A model generated the notes under the pieces. It did no database searches, was not told where the DNA came from, and saw only the letters and a program-made list of their open reading frames with translations. This document shows positions 21,461-33,295 of a stretch of DNA of 64,000 nt, piece by piece. The position numbers were made by a program, and so were the translations under genes. The DNA is from Channallabes apus (taxonomy: Eukaryota; Chordata; Actinopteri; Siluriformes; Clariidae). Where the stretch lies: assembly GCA_030522415.1 (NCBI GenBank), contig CM060118.1:17810151-17874150 (forward strand), read 5' to 3'. Every line of letters starts with the position of its first letter. Within the stretch, counting starts at the first letter, position 1.

Positions 21461-21879
21461 CCAGAAAGTAATTAGGATAAGTCAATAATGGTTGTTTGCC
21501 TAACCTTTAACTAGAGGTGTGTTCCAATCGGCCTGAGGCACCCAACAAAGTATACTTCACGGGATGTTCAGCCATTTTAAGTGTAATTACAAACCACAGG
21601 AAGCGAAAAGGTTCAGTTCAAAGGGAACTGTAAAACATATGTAGGGAATGTGTGAACAACAGGTCTTCACTTCACCGGAAAAGGGAATGAAAAGTTTCCC
21701 ATAAGTCATTGCGATTTTTGAAAAAAATGGTGCTCAAAAAAGGATCATTATATATGATAAAAGATTATTATTTTATAAGTTTATCATTATTATCGAGCAC
21801 AACATCATATTAAAAGGACTCAATCATTTGAATTTCAATTTAAACAATAAATCCTTAGTATTATATATATATATATATA
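21461..21879. other. Unassigned AT-rich sequence
   Basis: The phrase GTGTGTTCCAATCGGCCTGA near 21520 and AAGTATACTTCAC near 21548 are partly repeated near 22830-22870 and 22990-23020, which suggests pieces of an unrecognised DNA transposon. No ORF of note. Confidence 0.4.
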
Positions 21880-22326
21880 CAGAGGTGTCAAGTAACAAAG
21901 TACAAATACTTCGTTACCTTACTTAAGTAGAAATTTTGGGTATCTATACTTTACTGGAGTAATTATTTTTCAGCCGACTTTATACTTCTACTCCTTACAT
22001 TTTTAAGCAATTATCTGTACTTTCTACTCCTTACATTTTAAAAATAGCCTCGTTACTCTATTTTTATGATCAGAACGCGCAACATCCCCCGGCCGCATGA
22101 TAAGAACCCGCACAACGCAGATCTACCCCCCCGTCGCATGATCAGAAAGCGAGACCTTAATGCTTTTGTCGCCCCTCACGGTACTTTTACTTTTATACTT
22201 TAAGTAGTTTTGAAACCAGTCCTTTTAAACTTTTACTTAAGTAAAAAGCTTGGGTTGATACTTCAACTTACTTATACTCAACTTATACTTCTACTCAAGT
22301 AATGAATGTGAATACTTTTAACACCA

Positions 22327-22329
<3 letters not shown>
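21880..22329. mobile_element. MITE, TA-flanked, 450 bp
   Basis: The ends CAGAGGTGTCAAGTAAC and ...ACACCACTG form short inverted repeats (CAG-GGTGT), preceded by TA at 21878-21879 and followed by TA. The interior repeats ACTTAAGTA in both orientations, near the left end and again at about 22230, and has no coding capacity. A Tc1/mariner-type non-autonomous element fits, but the partner is unknown. Confidence 0.65.
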
Positions 22330-22391
<62 letters not shown>

Positions 22392-22399
22392 TGTGTGTG

Positions 22400-22439
<40 letters not shown>

Positions 22440-22525
22440 TATATAGGCTATTAATCTGCAAAAAAAAAAGTCTCCATACATATGTAATCAATTATTATTA
22501 TTATTATTATTATTATTAATCAATA
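22330..22525. repeat. (TA)n and (TTA)n microsatellites
   Basis: TA runs lie at 22330-22388 and 22408-22440, and an ATT run at 22493-22518. Confidence 0.95.
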
Positions 22526-22639
22526 ATTTTTTACAATAATGTTTCAATAATATGTATTATAATGTTATTAGTTTTTGTTTCAATAAATATTAGTGTTAAA
22601 TATATAGTGTTAAATTTCAACAGCAGAAATAGATATCAA

Positions 22640-23720
22640 TAGATATCCAACATACTTATGTTACTATGGTAATGCATGGAGGAAGTTATGTCTGTGCTGG
22701 TGACTTCGTAGGGTGTTCCGAATGGTGGAATTTTGACGAGGGAAATTCCCTTCACTAAGATTTCTTGCAAATTGAGCATAGAGTAGGGAGCACTCTGTGA
22801 AGTACACTTCGGAATGGAACGGAGCTATCAGATCGGCTTGAAGTACTCCACAAAGTATACTTCACAGGGTGTGGAGTATGAAAAAAATGGAGCTCAAAAA
22901 TTATTATTATTATTATTATTATTATCATCATCATCCATCATCAAGGACAACATCATATTATTGACAAAATTATTGACATTTTGCCTGGAGCAGAGAGTTG
23001 GGAGCACCCTGTGAAGTACACTTCAGAAAGGAACACAGCATGGGTGCATTCCATTACACAGTGTACTTTAAAGTGTGCCCCCTACTGCTCCATGTGCAGG
23101 GAATGGCAGTTAAGGGCAATTCCCTGGACAAAGTTCCCCCATTCGAAACATCCTCCAATATCACCAGTCGTCACTTCCTTTGTGCATTACCCTGGTATCA
23201 TAAACACTTTCGATAGGCAAAGTGCCCAAGGCCCAACTCCCAAACTCCTCAGATCTCAATCTGATCTAGAACCCATGGCATGTGTCGGACAAAGACATCT
23301 GATCCAAGGAGCACCCAAAGGATTCTTCGCTATGCTCTGATGGCAGAGGTCTTGTGGAGGCATGCACCAATGGGACAGAGATTCCCAGGGAGCTCTACGG
23401 GAACCTACACAATATTTGCCTCAATGTTTCGCATTGAAATATTATGGCTGATTGGTGTAAAGACCACATTTAAACAAAAAGGGAATGACAGCCATTTTTG
23501 TGGCCTAAAGTGATTAATAAAGTAACAGATGGAACTTTATTTTTTTTTGCAAAAGCAGGCATGTGATTAAAAAACTTTTTTTTAAACAAATTCTTATATT
23601 TGTATGTGCTTAGAATACTCTATTTTATTGCTACACACTGCAGTGAGACAATCTCTATAGAGCTCATGACATCCTCACCATCTATAAACTTTTCATTCCT
23701 TCATGTCTCTCCAAAGATCA
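22640..23720 (+). other. Decayed repeat sequence, possible Tc1 remnant
   Basis: Around 23180-23300 the translation hints at the C-terminal DDE region of a Tc1-type transposase (LPNSSDLNLI, then NPWH). This is weak and frame-broken. GTGAAGTACACTTC-type words near 22797 and 23010 repeat those near 21545. An (ATT)n run lies at about 22901-22925. I cannot name an element with confidence. Confidence 0.3.
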
Positions 23721-23974
23721 TCTCGGGTTACTTTGCTGTAACCCTGTTCCCTGAAAAGTCGGGAACGAGATGCTGCGTGAAAACGCTATGGTAATATCTT
23801 TTCATGTTGCCGGGTGTGAAGCATGTGTGTATCAAACACGCCAAATTTTGGCTTATATAACCTCGGTAGGGTGACCTCATCTGATTAGACGCACCTGCAG
23901 GTTATAAATACAGTTGAACCAGAAACATTCCTCAGATTGATTTGTCTGAACAGACGTCTGGTCACGAGGCAGTG

Positions 23975-24095
23975 CGGCATTGGGACGCAGCATCTCGTTC
24001 CCGCCTTTTCAGGGAACAGGGTTACAGCAAAGTAACCCGAGACGTTTCCTTTCAAAGGCTACACTCGATGATGCGTGAAAACGCTATGGGCACGA
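23975..24095 (-). repeat. Internal complementary region of the decayed DIRS element
   Basis: The left outer end (23721 on, TCTCGGGTTACTTTGCTGTA) and the right outer end (ending GTAGCCTTTGAAAGGGAAC at 28302) are both found here in inverse orientation and joined to each other. This is the template thought to guide circle formation in DIRS elements. Confidence 0.8.
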
Positions 24096-24177
24096 GAGTA
24101 CCAACGTCGCCGCACTGCAAGTGTCTGGACCCCCAAGGTTGTGTAGCGTGTGCGCATAAGGCTGAGAGGTCTCAGAA

Positions 24178-25289
24178 CTATGTCTGGGAAGCTGACTCGA
24201 GGATACGTGAGCCTGGAGTGGGATGAACATCCAGACTATAAAATTTTACAAATGTGTGCGGAGAGGACCAGCCTGCCGCATCACACACTTGCTGCAGGGT
24301 AATAGCTCTTGCTAGTGCAATGGATGAAGCAATTCCTCTGGTTGAATGAGCCCTGATTCCTAAAGGCGAAGTGAGCCCACGCGCCTCGTAGGAGAGGGCA
24401 ATAACATCTCTCACCCAGTGTGACAAGGTCTGTGTAGTGGCGGCCGCCCCCCGGTTGCGGCCTCCATAGCATATAAAGAGCTGCTCTGATTTACGCCACT
24501 GGCTGGAGCGGTGGACGTAGATCCGAAGAGCACATACTGGACACAGTAGGTGAAGTCTCTCCTGCTCCGAAGCTATGAAAGGCGGAGGACAGAAGGCTTC
24601 AAGAACAACAGGGTGCATGGTTGAGAATGGAGCTTTCGGGAGGGTAGTTCGGGTGAGGATGCAAAATGGCCTTGACTAGCCCAGGGGCAAAGTCAAGATC
24701 GCGCAGATCTCCAATCCTCTTAAGAGAGGTAATGGCCATAAGAAAAAGCATCTTAAGAGTCAGAAGCCTGTCAGGCGCTGACTCTAGCGGTTCAAAAGAA
24801 GTGTCAATTAGACCTTCAAGCACGATAGATAAATCCCATGAAGGGGCCGTGGCTCAAGTGGGTAGCCTCAACCGTTTAGCCCCACGAATAAAACGGGCAA
24901 CTAAAGGGTGTTTTCCCACACTCACCCCCTCAATCGGAACGTGGCAGGCTGAAATAGCGGCCATGTATGTCCTGAGGGTGCTAGGGCACAAGCCCGAGGA
25001 CAACTTTTCTTGCAGGAACTCCAGTACTGAAACAATTCGGCAGTGGACTGGGTCTACCTGCTTCATCATGCACCAATTTTTAAAATACATTCCATTTGAG
25101 GGCATAAGCTTTCCTAGTGGAGGGAGCTCTAGCGGCTAGAATAGTGTCAATTACGCTGGCTGGTAGACCAGCTTGACTCAGTTGGTCCCGTTCAGGGCCC
25201 AAACGTGAAGGTTCCAAAGCTCGGGTCGGGTATGAAATATTGTCCCTTGCGCCTGAGACAGGAGATTCCTCCTCACTGGAATCATCCAA
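24178..25289 (-). pseudogene. DIRS tyrosine recombinase, frameshifted
   Basis: Segments in order are 25289-25080 (LPASVIDTILAARAPSTRKA, the core-binding start), 25105-24854 (FLQEKLSSGLCPSTLRTYMA), 24823-24599 (FLMAITSLKRIGDLRDL, with the first catalytic Arg) and 24618-24178 (IRAHSTRGIAS with the His and Arg, then WSSPHTFVKFYSLD with the nucleophile Tyr). All catalytic positions are readable, but at least two frame changes separate them. Homologous to 50777-51832. Confidence 0.88.
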
Positions 25290-25291
25290 GG

Positions 25292-26596
25292 TCAGCTATC
25301 GAGGAGAGATATTAGATCCGAGAACCATACTCTGGCCGGCCAACGAGGCACTATCAGTACGAGTTGCAAACCGTGTTGATGAACCCTCTCCAGAACACCC
25401 GGGAGCAGAGGTATTGGAGGAAACGCATAAAGGCGTAAAACGGGCCACGTATGGGCCATAGCGTCCAGACCCAGGGGAGCTGGATGAATAAGAGAGTAGT
25501 AGAGGGGATATTGTGCAGTCTCTAGGGAGACAAAGAGGTCCACCTCTGCTGTGAAAAATATTTCCCAGATTTGGCTGACTACGTCGGGGTGGAGTTTCCA
25601 TTCCCTGTGTGTCACAGCTTGTCTGGACAATAAATCTGCTCCCACATTCATGCGCTCTGGAATATAAATCGCCCTGAGGGACAGGAACTTGTCCTGTGCC
25701 CAGAGCAGAACCTGATGCGCTAGCTCATTCAAGCCGCGCGAGTGCAGTCCGCCCTGGCAATTTATATAGGAGACTACCGATGTGTTGTCCACCCGCACTA
25801 GAACATGGTAGCCTCTCAGCTGCTGGAGGAAGTGCTGTAGGGCCAGAAATAAAGCCATCATTTCGAGGCAATTGATGTGCCATGCGAGAAGATGACCTCT
25901 CCAGCGCCCTTGGGCTGGACGGCCATCCAAGACTGCGCCCCAGCAGGTAAGGGAAGCATCTGTCATTAGCATTTTGCGATGACAAGACGGACCTAGAGTG
26001 GGACCCAAGGTGAGAAACCGGGACTGAACCACATAGAAAGGGTACGAAGTCCTTCACGCGTAACCCTTATTTGCCTTCGGGGATTGGCCCTTGTATGAAA
26101 TCCCCTGGCTCTTAGCCACAACTGAAAAGCTCTCATGTGCAGAAGGCCCAAAGGTCTCACCGTGGATGCAGTGGATGCACCGGTAGACGGATCCGATACT
26201 GGTAAAGCTGTTCCCCCGAAAAACGAACCTCAGGCACTTCCTGTGTTGTGGCAAGATTTATATGTGAAAGTATGCGTCCTTTAAGTCTATTGTCTTTGGT
26301 TTGATTTGTGAGACAATCATTTTGATAGTTAACATTTTGAATCTCTACTTTTTGAGATAGCGGTTCAACCTGCGAAGATCCAAAATTGGACGCAGCCCTC
26401 TGCCTTTCTTGGGGACCAAGAAATAATGACTGTAGTAGTCTGACTCCCTGTCTGGAGGAGGAACCTGTTCTATGGCTCCCTTCTCCAGCAACGCCTGGAG
26501 TTCGTAGTTCAGCAGATGCAGGATAAAACCGAGGCAATAACATTTCTCTGGGAACCGGTGTCGTCCGAAACACCAGAGGCGGCGGAAACTGAACAC
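25292..26596 (-). pseudogene. DIRS RT/RNase H with RT core deleted
   Basis: The start (26596-26345) has the RT fingers: ALLEKGAIEQV, YFLVPKKG and LRPILDLRRLN. The following frame carries the strand ending at HRKCLRFVFRGN, then jumps within a few residues to the segment matching HMREFQRW of the intact DIRS. The region with the YIDDW catalytic motif (roughly 110 codons by comparison with 48601-50391) is therefore gone. RNase H and its downstream extension (26032-25292) are one unbroken frame: MTDASLTCWGA, INCLEMMALF, VRVDNTSVVSYIN and NVGADLLSRQ. Confidence 0.85.
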
Positions 26597-26599
26597 CGA

Positions 26600-28013
26600 C
26601 CCCCTGGGGATGCCCGGGGGTGCATGCTCTTAAGGGAGAGAGCGTTGAGTGCCGCTCCCCGAGGCAGGGTCACCCCCATAGCCCTGGGCGCGTAGGCTCT
26701 CAGGACTTCTTCTTGCGATCTGATTTTTTAGAGGCGGCCTGTGAGGGGCGACAAGCCGTACCCCGGTCCTTGTGGGAGGGGTGCCTGGCTGCTGACGCTC
26801 TCCTTCTGAGCCTCTCGCCTGGCGAGAATCAGATCTGGTCGAGGCTAGGTGGCCGACGGCCTCGACTCCTGAGCACGGCATGGGAGAAATTTCCCAAAGG
26901 CTTGTTCATATAGCCTTGCCTCACGGAACCTAGTGGCAACGGTATTGACAGCGTCGCCGAATAGGCTGGAAGGTGAAACAGGAGCATCAAGGAGGAAAGT
27001 TCGGTCCTTATCCTTGATGCCTGTTAGATTCAACCATAGGTGTCTTTCAGCAGTCACCAAGGAGGCTATAGAACGGCCGATAACACGGGCTGTCTGTTTA
27101 GTCGCACGCAGGGATAAATCAGTAGCCCGGCGTAATTAAGTGGAGGCTTCCTAATTCAATGCACCACTCGTGCTCAGATCTTTCAGCAGATCAGCCTGGT
27201 GCGCCTGCAAAACCGCCATGGTGTGCAAGGAAGCGCCGGCCTGACCTGCTGCTTGAAACGCTTTCCCTACCAGGGTAGAAGAAGTTCTACACGGCTTGGA
27301 GTAAAGTGTTGGTTTTTTTAGTGAAGATGATGTCGCAGGAGAGAGATAGCTCCCAAGCATCTCTTCTATCTGGGGCATCATGCTGTAGCCATGTGTTTTT
27401 GCATCCACGATATTCGAATAAAACGAAGTCGATGGAACAAAAATACGGGAAGAAAATGGATTCCTCCAAGAATGAGTTAATTCATTATGGAGGTCATCAA
27501 AGAAAGGGAGAGAGCAGCGTTGTGGCTCCCTCTCCTTGGGTGAGGTTGCTCCTGTGGCCAGTCAATATGCAGCCGTTCGACTGCACACGTTATGACTTGA
27601 TGACTTGAATATGAACTCTTCATATTCTCTCTCATCTTTAGAGGAGTTTTCTGAAGAAGCTACTTCCATTTCCACATTAGCAGGAGAGTGAGTCTCTTCA
27701 CCGCACCTACGAGAAGCACCGAAGTGCGCTCGTGAAGTGGAAGGAGAGACTTCGGGATCGGGGGAGAGGGCGAGAAAAGGAGGGGCTCCATCTCTCGTGC
27801 CTCAGCCAAGTCAGCCTGTGAACCCCATGAGTGCAACACGGCTCGTGGTTCCCTAAAGAACACGAGGCGTGCACGAAGCAGCTTCATGGGAAGAAGATCA
27901 CAGTGCTCACACTCACACTTTTCACCTAAACACTCAAAGCAGAAAGTGTGCATATCGACCTCCGAAAGGAAATTTTCGCATGGAGGGGGGCATCTGGCTC
28001 TAAACTCTGCCAT
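26600..28013 (-). pseudogene. DIRS gag-like ORF, frameshifted
   Basis: The protein starts at 28013 (MAEFRARCPPPC) with a cysteine-rich segment (CFECLGEKCECEHC), like the CxC...C..C...C..C cluster of the gag at 46941. Further segments are 27408-27151 and 27060-26845; the latter has LWLNLTGIKDKDRTFLLDAP, matching WLNLTNLSDREKESILDAP of the intact DIRS. The frames are no longer continuous. The gag role is by position and by this similarity. Confidence 0.75.
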
Positions 28014-28302
28014 TATTTCTGGTGAGTTTATAAGTTTTTAAATTCTGCTGAAAGTTTTGTATGATTTGTTATGACACACACGCGCTCACAATGTCGGTGA
28101 AGACAAAGATCTGAGGAATGTTTCCGGTTCACCTGTATTTATAACCTGCAGGTGTATCTCATCAGATGACGTCACCCTACCAAGGTTATATAAGCCAAAA
28201 TTTGGCGTGTTTGATACACACATGCTTCACAACCGGCAACATGAAAAAAGATATTCCCATAGCGTTTTCACGCAGTATCGAGTGTAGCCTTTGAAAGGGA
28301 AC

Positions 28303-30097
28303 AAACAGTGAATGATTATTTCTCCAGAGCAAGTGTGGTTTGTAAAAATGAAGTAGTGTGACCCCTTCCCTGAGCAGCCTATTGTAAATAATACAATGCA
28401 ATACTCGTAATATTCTCTATGCAACCACTACAAAGATTATTACTTGCCCTAATCATTTCACACTGACCAGAAGTTGATTTTTAAAAATATTCACAATGGC
28501 TGCTCAGAAAAAAAAATTATGCAGATTTAGAAGAATCTAAAATCCTTGTTAGCAACACATATATTTTATGTAATTTATAGCAGCTGGGTGATGCTATAAC
28601 TGAAGACCTGTATAGTAAAAGAAGTTTTTAGTTTAGTTTTTAGTTGAATTTGTAGTTTAATGTTTCAATTTTCACTTTTCCACTGTGTTCAATCATCTTT
28701 TTCCCAATTCCCTACAGCAATTCTCTTTCTCAATTTTAGCTCTCTGTTGTTTTGCATTTTCCTATTTTCTCCCCAGTTTGTTCATACTAATTCCCACCAA
28801 CTACCCAACTCTCCCCTGTCACCCAACACCTACTACCCAGGAAAAGTGAAAACAAAAATGTGATTCCTCAGGGAGACATGAATCCAACCTGCTCATCTTT
28901 TTGAACTGGTGCTTATGCTGTGATATGGGCAATGTAACAACAATGAGATCTACATTTACATCTGACCTCTTTTCTAGAGCTTACATATGTATACAACAGT
29001 CTAAGGGCCTGTGATTGAACATGTCCAATTTTACTCTAAGTTAGGGATGACTGTGTAATTTTAAGGATTTGAACTTACCATCTATGGGCAAAGAGTCTTC
29101 TGGAGTGCTACTTAGGAACATTCAGACAGGATATTTTATTGGTTTTCCTGTATGAAAGAGCCCTTAAGAATTCTGTACAGAATCTTGCAAATGTCAATTT
29201 CTTTGTTGGTATTCTCCTATTTAGGAAGTTGAGAGCCCTTATCTAAAGATCACTTTTTCCAATAACTTGTCTTTCTGCAATTATCATTCCAAATATTTTA
29301 GCTGCATTTTTCACAGCAATAAATAAAAAACAGCCAAAAATGAAGGATCACAGTGTTTCACAGGAACATGTGTACACTGACACTTCTCAAGAGCTCTTCT
29401 GACACTTATGAACCAGAAAATGTTGGACTCATCACTTTAAAAACATTCTGTCACTAGTTGCCACGCAATGATTTATTGCAACACTGTCAACTAGACTGTT
29501 GCTTGTGAGACTGCTTATCACAGTCAAAATGATAATTTTTTGTTCTAAATGAATCTGCCAGATGAACAGCAAGGACTAAATTACTCTTATGTCCCCTAAG
29601 CAACAGTTTTTAAACACAAGTTTACAATTTACAGTTTACAGTCTTTATCCTGACTGCTTTCTCCAAAACTCTGTCAAAATTGAGTTTGGTGGCCTAACAG
29701 TATCTTTTTTGTAGGACAGCTATGATGAAATGTCTAAGTAAATGAGTAAGTTTAGCTAGTCTAATTGGACCAATAGCACTTCTGTCATCTAAATAATCTT
29801 ATTAAGTTGAATGGCATGTGCTCATTTTAACAAATACATCTAGTAGCTGTGCTGGAAAGAAGTAAAGTAAAGAATATACCAGTAACTAATGGTGTAATGC
29901 AATGAGGTACAAATACTTTGTTGCTATACATAAGAATTTTTCTATACTTGAACTTTGCTTGGTTGCTTTGTTTGGGTTAAACCAAATACCTATGAAACAG
30001 ATTGGTCTTTAGTCACTGCTTAAAAATTCCCAGTGGATCGGCTGTATGGACATCAACAGAAAGTATACTGTATTCGATTACCTTGGAACATGTCTTG
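28303..30097. other. No gene seen
   Basis: This is AT-rich sequence without a recognisable protein, terminal repeat or tandem array. It is one of the longest stretches in the window that I cannot explain by a transposon. Confidence 0.5.
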
Positions 30098-30334
30098 TCA
30101 CATCCCTGAAAGATGGTGGGACCAGTCAAACACTGCTGGAGGACTGGATGGAATGTGATGTGGTGTGGGATATGATAACAGCTTTGATAACACAGTGGGT
30201 GCTGGTCTATTTTTAGCTTTGTTGACAAACCTCAGTGTTTTGAATTTCATGCGGGTAGCTACAGGAAGTCGGTGGATAGAGCGGAGGAGTGTGGTAGTGT
30301 GGGAGGACTTAGGAAAAACTAAATTAAAACACAC
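30098..30334 (-). pseudogene. LINE ORF2 C-terminal remnant
   Basis: The reverse strand reads TLLRSIHRLPVATRMKFKTL followed by VNKAKNRPAPTVLSKLL. This is the post-RT signature of L2/CR1-type elements (compare ITPILSDLHWLPVAYRIKLK at 58485). Only this short piece remains. Confidence 0.65.
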
Positions 30335-30827
30335 CCTTGGCGTGTTTGTTTAGGAACCATGTAAGGAGCTTAAGCTTTGTCGGAACACCTCTTGAGGTCT
30401 GCATGGATCAGCTTCTCTCTCCAGCTAAAGTTACAACTCCAGTAACAAATGATGACCACCCCAACTACAATGATGAACTCAAACAACTCTGTGGTGGTGA
30501 TCAAGATAACATTACTCATTATTTCCAAGAAATGTTTTTGTGCATTGAATTGAAATATTCTTTCAACCAGATAAGGTGGAAGGTTATTCAAAGTAACTAA
30601 AATATTAAGATATAATAAAACTCTGCACATTCAGTAACCCAAGCTGAATCCAAGCTGAAAGATCCAACCACAAACCTGTCTCACTATTTTTAAGAGTGAA
30701 TTCTTTTTTTTATTCTTAATTATTTTTACTATTCAAATTCATAATTTCTGTGGAAATAAAAATAAATGTTTTAATTTTCTAAAAATTAAGCTGAAAACTT
30801 TTGCATAGTCATAATATAATCTGATCA

Positions 30828-31550
30828 GTTTGCCATCTCTCCTCTTCTCTTTCTCCCCCTCTTTCTCTTTCCTCTCTCCCCCTGTCTCCCCCTTTCACTC
30901 TCTCTCTCTCTCTCTGTCGAGCTACACATGTTATTCCTGAGCTGCCAGTGATCCAGACTCCCTCTGCCCTCCGGACCTGTCTGATCCATCCTGGTGCCCC
31001 GTTTCCGGTTGGAGGTCTCGTCGCATGGATGCCCCGTGTGTGTCTTTGGGATGCATCTGGTGTCTGGGGATGATTCTATCTACTTAGAAGATGGTTCTGG
31101 CCTCGATTGGTGTTGTCAGCTGTTTCTCTGAGGACTTGACAATTTGATAGTTCAGGACTGGAACTTTCTACAAGTATATCTGAGTCTCCAATAACTACTG
31201 GACTCCATTTCAACATCAATTAACATCAACTATTATAGCTGAACCTAACACTTAACACTGTATAAATGCAGATAATTTCCTGCTACTGTATCTGTTTCAC
31301 CCAGATGAGGATGGGTTCCCTGTTGAGTCTGATTCCTCTCAAGGTTTCTTCCTATTACCATCTCAGGGAGTTTTTCCTTGCCACTGTCACCCTTGGGCTT
31401 GCTCACCAGGGACAATCTAAACATTTTTGATTCATACACATTCACATTCCATACAAACTTAAATAATTCTTTTGATTGTGTAAAGCTGTTTTGAGACAAT
31501 GTCAATTGTTAAAAGCGCTATACAAATAAAACTGAATTGAATTAAATGTA
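30828..31550 (+). mobile_element. 5'-truncated LINE 3' UTR, same family as 10240-14590
   Basis: The first 110 bases match the pyrimidine-rich block at about 14455-14560 (GCCATCTCTCCTC... TGTCGAGCTACACATGT). The rest supplies the 3' end missing from that copy, finishing with AAAGCGCTATACAAATAAA and a TTGAATT-type tail. No ORF is present. Sequence at 31313-31400 (TCCCTGTTGAGTCTGATTCC and the TCTCAGGGAGTTTTTCCTTG block) is a well-known fish LINE tail. Confidence 0.85.
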
Positions 31551-31703
31551 AACTCAAACCTCTCTGTGTATTATTCAACACCTTTAACATAATTTATACT
31601 CTCTCTCTCTCTCACACACACGCACACACATGCACGCTCGAACGCATGCCTCAATAGATAATACAATGCGGCTTATTAAAATGTCAGTACTATATATTTA
31701 GTA

Positions 31704-33295
31704 CAAACCGGATTCCAAAAAAGTTGGGACACTAAACAAATTGTGAATAAATACTGAATGCAATGATGTGGAGATGGCAAATGTCAATATTTTATTCATA
31801 ATAGAACATAGATGACAGATCAAAAGTTTAATCCGAGAAAATGTATCATTTTAAAGGAAAAATATGTTGATTCCAAATTTCACGGTGTCAACAAATCCCA
31901 AAAAAGTTGGGACAAGGCCATTTTCACCACTGTGTAGCATCTCCCCTTCTTCTTACAACACTCAACAGACGTCTGGGGACCGAGGAGACCAGTTTCTCAA
32001 GTTTAGAAATAGGAATGCTCTCCCATTCTTGCCTAATACAGGCCTCTAACTGTTCAATCGTCTCGGGCCTTCTTTGTCGCACCTTCCTCTTTATGATGCG
32101 CCAAATGTTCTCTATAGGGGAAAGATCTGGACTGCAGACTGGCCATTTCAGTACCCGGATCCTTCTCCTACGCAGCCATGATGTTGTGATTGATGCAGAA
32201 TGTGGTCTGGCATTATCTTGTTGAAAAATGCAGGGTCTTCCCTGAAAGAGATGACGTCTGGATGGGAGCATATGTTGTTCTAGAACCTGAATATATTTTT
32301 CTGCATTGATGGTGCCTTTCCAGACATGCAAGCTGCCCATGCCACACACATTCATGCAACCCCATACCATCAGAGATGCAGGCTTCTGAACTGAGCGTTG
32401 ATAACAACTTGGGTTGTCCTTGTCCTCTTTGGTCCGGATGACATGGCATCCCACATTTCCAACAAGAACTTCGAATCGTGACTCGTCTGACCACAGAACA
32501 GTCTTCCATTTTGCCACACTCCATTTTAAATGATCCCTGGCCCAATGAAAACGCCTGTGCTTGTGGATCTTGCTTAGAAATGGCTTCTTCTTTGCACTGT
32601 AGAGTTTCAGCTGGCAACGGCGGATGGCACGGTGGATTGTGTTCACTGACAATGGTTTCTGGAAGTATTCCTGAGCCCATTCTGTGATTTCCTTTACAGT
32701 AGCATTCCTGTTGGTGGTGCAGTGTTGTTTAAGGGCCCGGAGATCACTGGCATCCAGTATGGTTTTACGCCCTTGACCCTTACGCACAGAGATTGTTCCA
32801 GATTCTCTGAATCTTCGGATGATATTATGCACAGTTGATGATGATAACTGCAAAGTCTTTGCAATTTTTCGCTGGGTAACACCTTTCTGATATTGCTCCA
32901 CTATCTTTCTGCGCAACATTGTGGGAATTGGTGATCCTCTACCCATCTTGGCTTCTGAGAGACACTGCCACTCTGAGAAGCTCTTTTTATACCCAATCAT
33001 GTTGCCAATTAACCTAATTACTGTTAATTGGTCTTCCAGCTCTTCGTTATGCTCAAATTTACTTTTTACAGCCTCTTATTGCTACTTGTCCCAACTTTTT
33101 TGGGATTTGTTGACAGTGAAATTTGGAATCAACATATTTTTCCTTTAAAATTATACATTTTCTCGGATTAAACTTTTGATCTGTCATCTATGTTCTATTA
33201 TGAATAAAATATTGACATTTGCCATCTCCACATCATTGCATTCGATTTTTATTCACAATTTGTTTAGTGTCTCAACTTTTTTGGAATCCGGTTTG
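31704..33295 (-). mobile_element. Tc1-like transposon with intact transposase
   Basis: The ends CAAACCGGATTCC and GGAATCCGGTTTG are flanked by TA (31702-31703, 33296-33297). Inverted repeats of about 210 bp carry an inner direct copy of the CCCAAAAAAGTTGGGAC motif (31706-31732 and again near 31897-31915), the IR/DR layout. This is a different family from the copies at 6121, 15898 and 17551. Confidence 0.94.
31924..32946 (-). CDS. Tc1-type DD34E transposase, full-length frame
   Basis: The frame has 340 residues without a stop. I start at MGRGSPIPTM (32946) rather than the upstream ATG at 33000, because Tc1 proteins begin just before the first helix-turn-helix and 340 is the family length. Residues 8-60 form the first helix-turn-helix (KGVTQRKIAKTL, STVHNIIRRF), followed by a second DNA-binding helix region to about 125. 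The catalytic triad is D154 (LWSDES), D244 (QQDNAR) and E279 (SPDLSPIE), with 34 residues between D244 and E279. It cuts and pastes DNA at TA sites. Whether it is active cannot be told from sequence alone. The GRP motif is replaced by KGQGRK. Confidence 0.93.
   Translation of the reverse strand: MGRGSPIPTMLRRKIVEQYQKGVTQRKIAKTLQLSSSTVHNIIRRFRESGTISVRKGQGRKTILDASDLRALKQHCTTNRNATVKEITEWAQEYFQKPLSVNTIHRAIRRCQLKLYSAKKKPFLSKIHKHRRFHWARDHLKWSVAKWKTVLWSDESRFEVLVGNVGCHVIRTKEDKDNPSCYQRSVQKPASLMVWGCMNVCGMGSLHVWKGTINAEKYIQVLEQHMLPSRRHLFQGRPCIFQQDNARPHSASITTSWLRRRRIRVLKWPVCSPDLSPIENIWRIIKRKVRQRRPETIEQLEACIRQEWESIPISKLEKLVSSVPRRLLSVVRRRGDATQW

Larger units (their letters stand above)
23721..28302 (-). mobile_element. 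DIRS-type retrotransposon (-), decayed
   Basis: Read on the reverse strand it holds gag-like, RT/RNase H and tyrosine-recombinase segments in DIRS order. Inverted terminal repeats are visible (about 23766-23938 against 28105-28280, both with a CAGGTTATAA/TTATAACCTG word). An internal complementary region at about 23975-24095 repeats both outer ends back to back. No target duplication is seen, as expected for elements integrated by a tyrosine recombinase. Part of RT is deleted and frames are broken throughout. Confidence 0.88.

Noticed and set aside
24178..25289. Prophage integrase or bacterial contamination
   Set aside because: The tyrosine recombinase is linked to RT/RNase H, gag and DIRS terminal repeats, so it is a eukaryotic retrotransposon.
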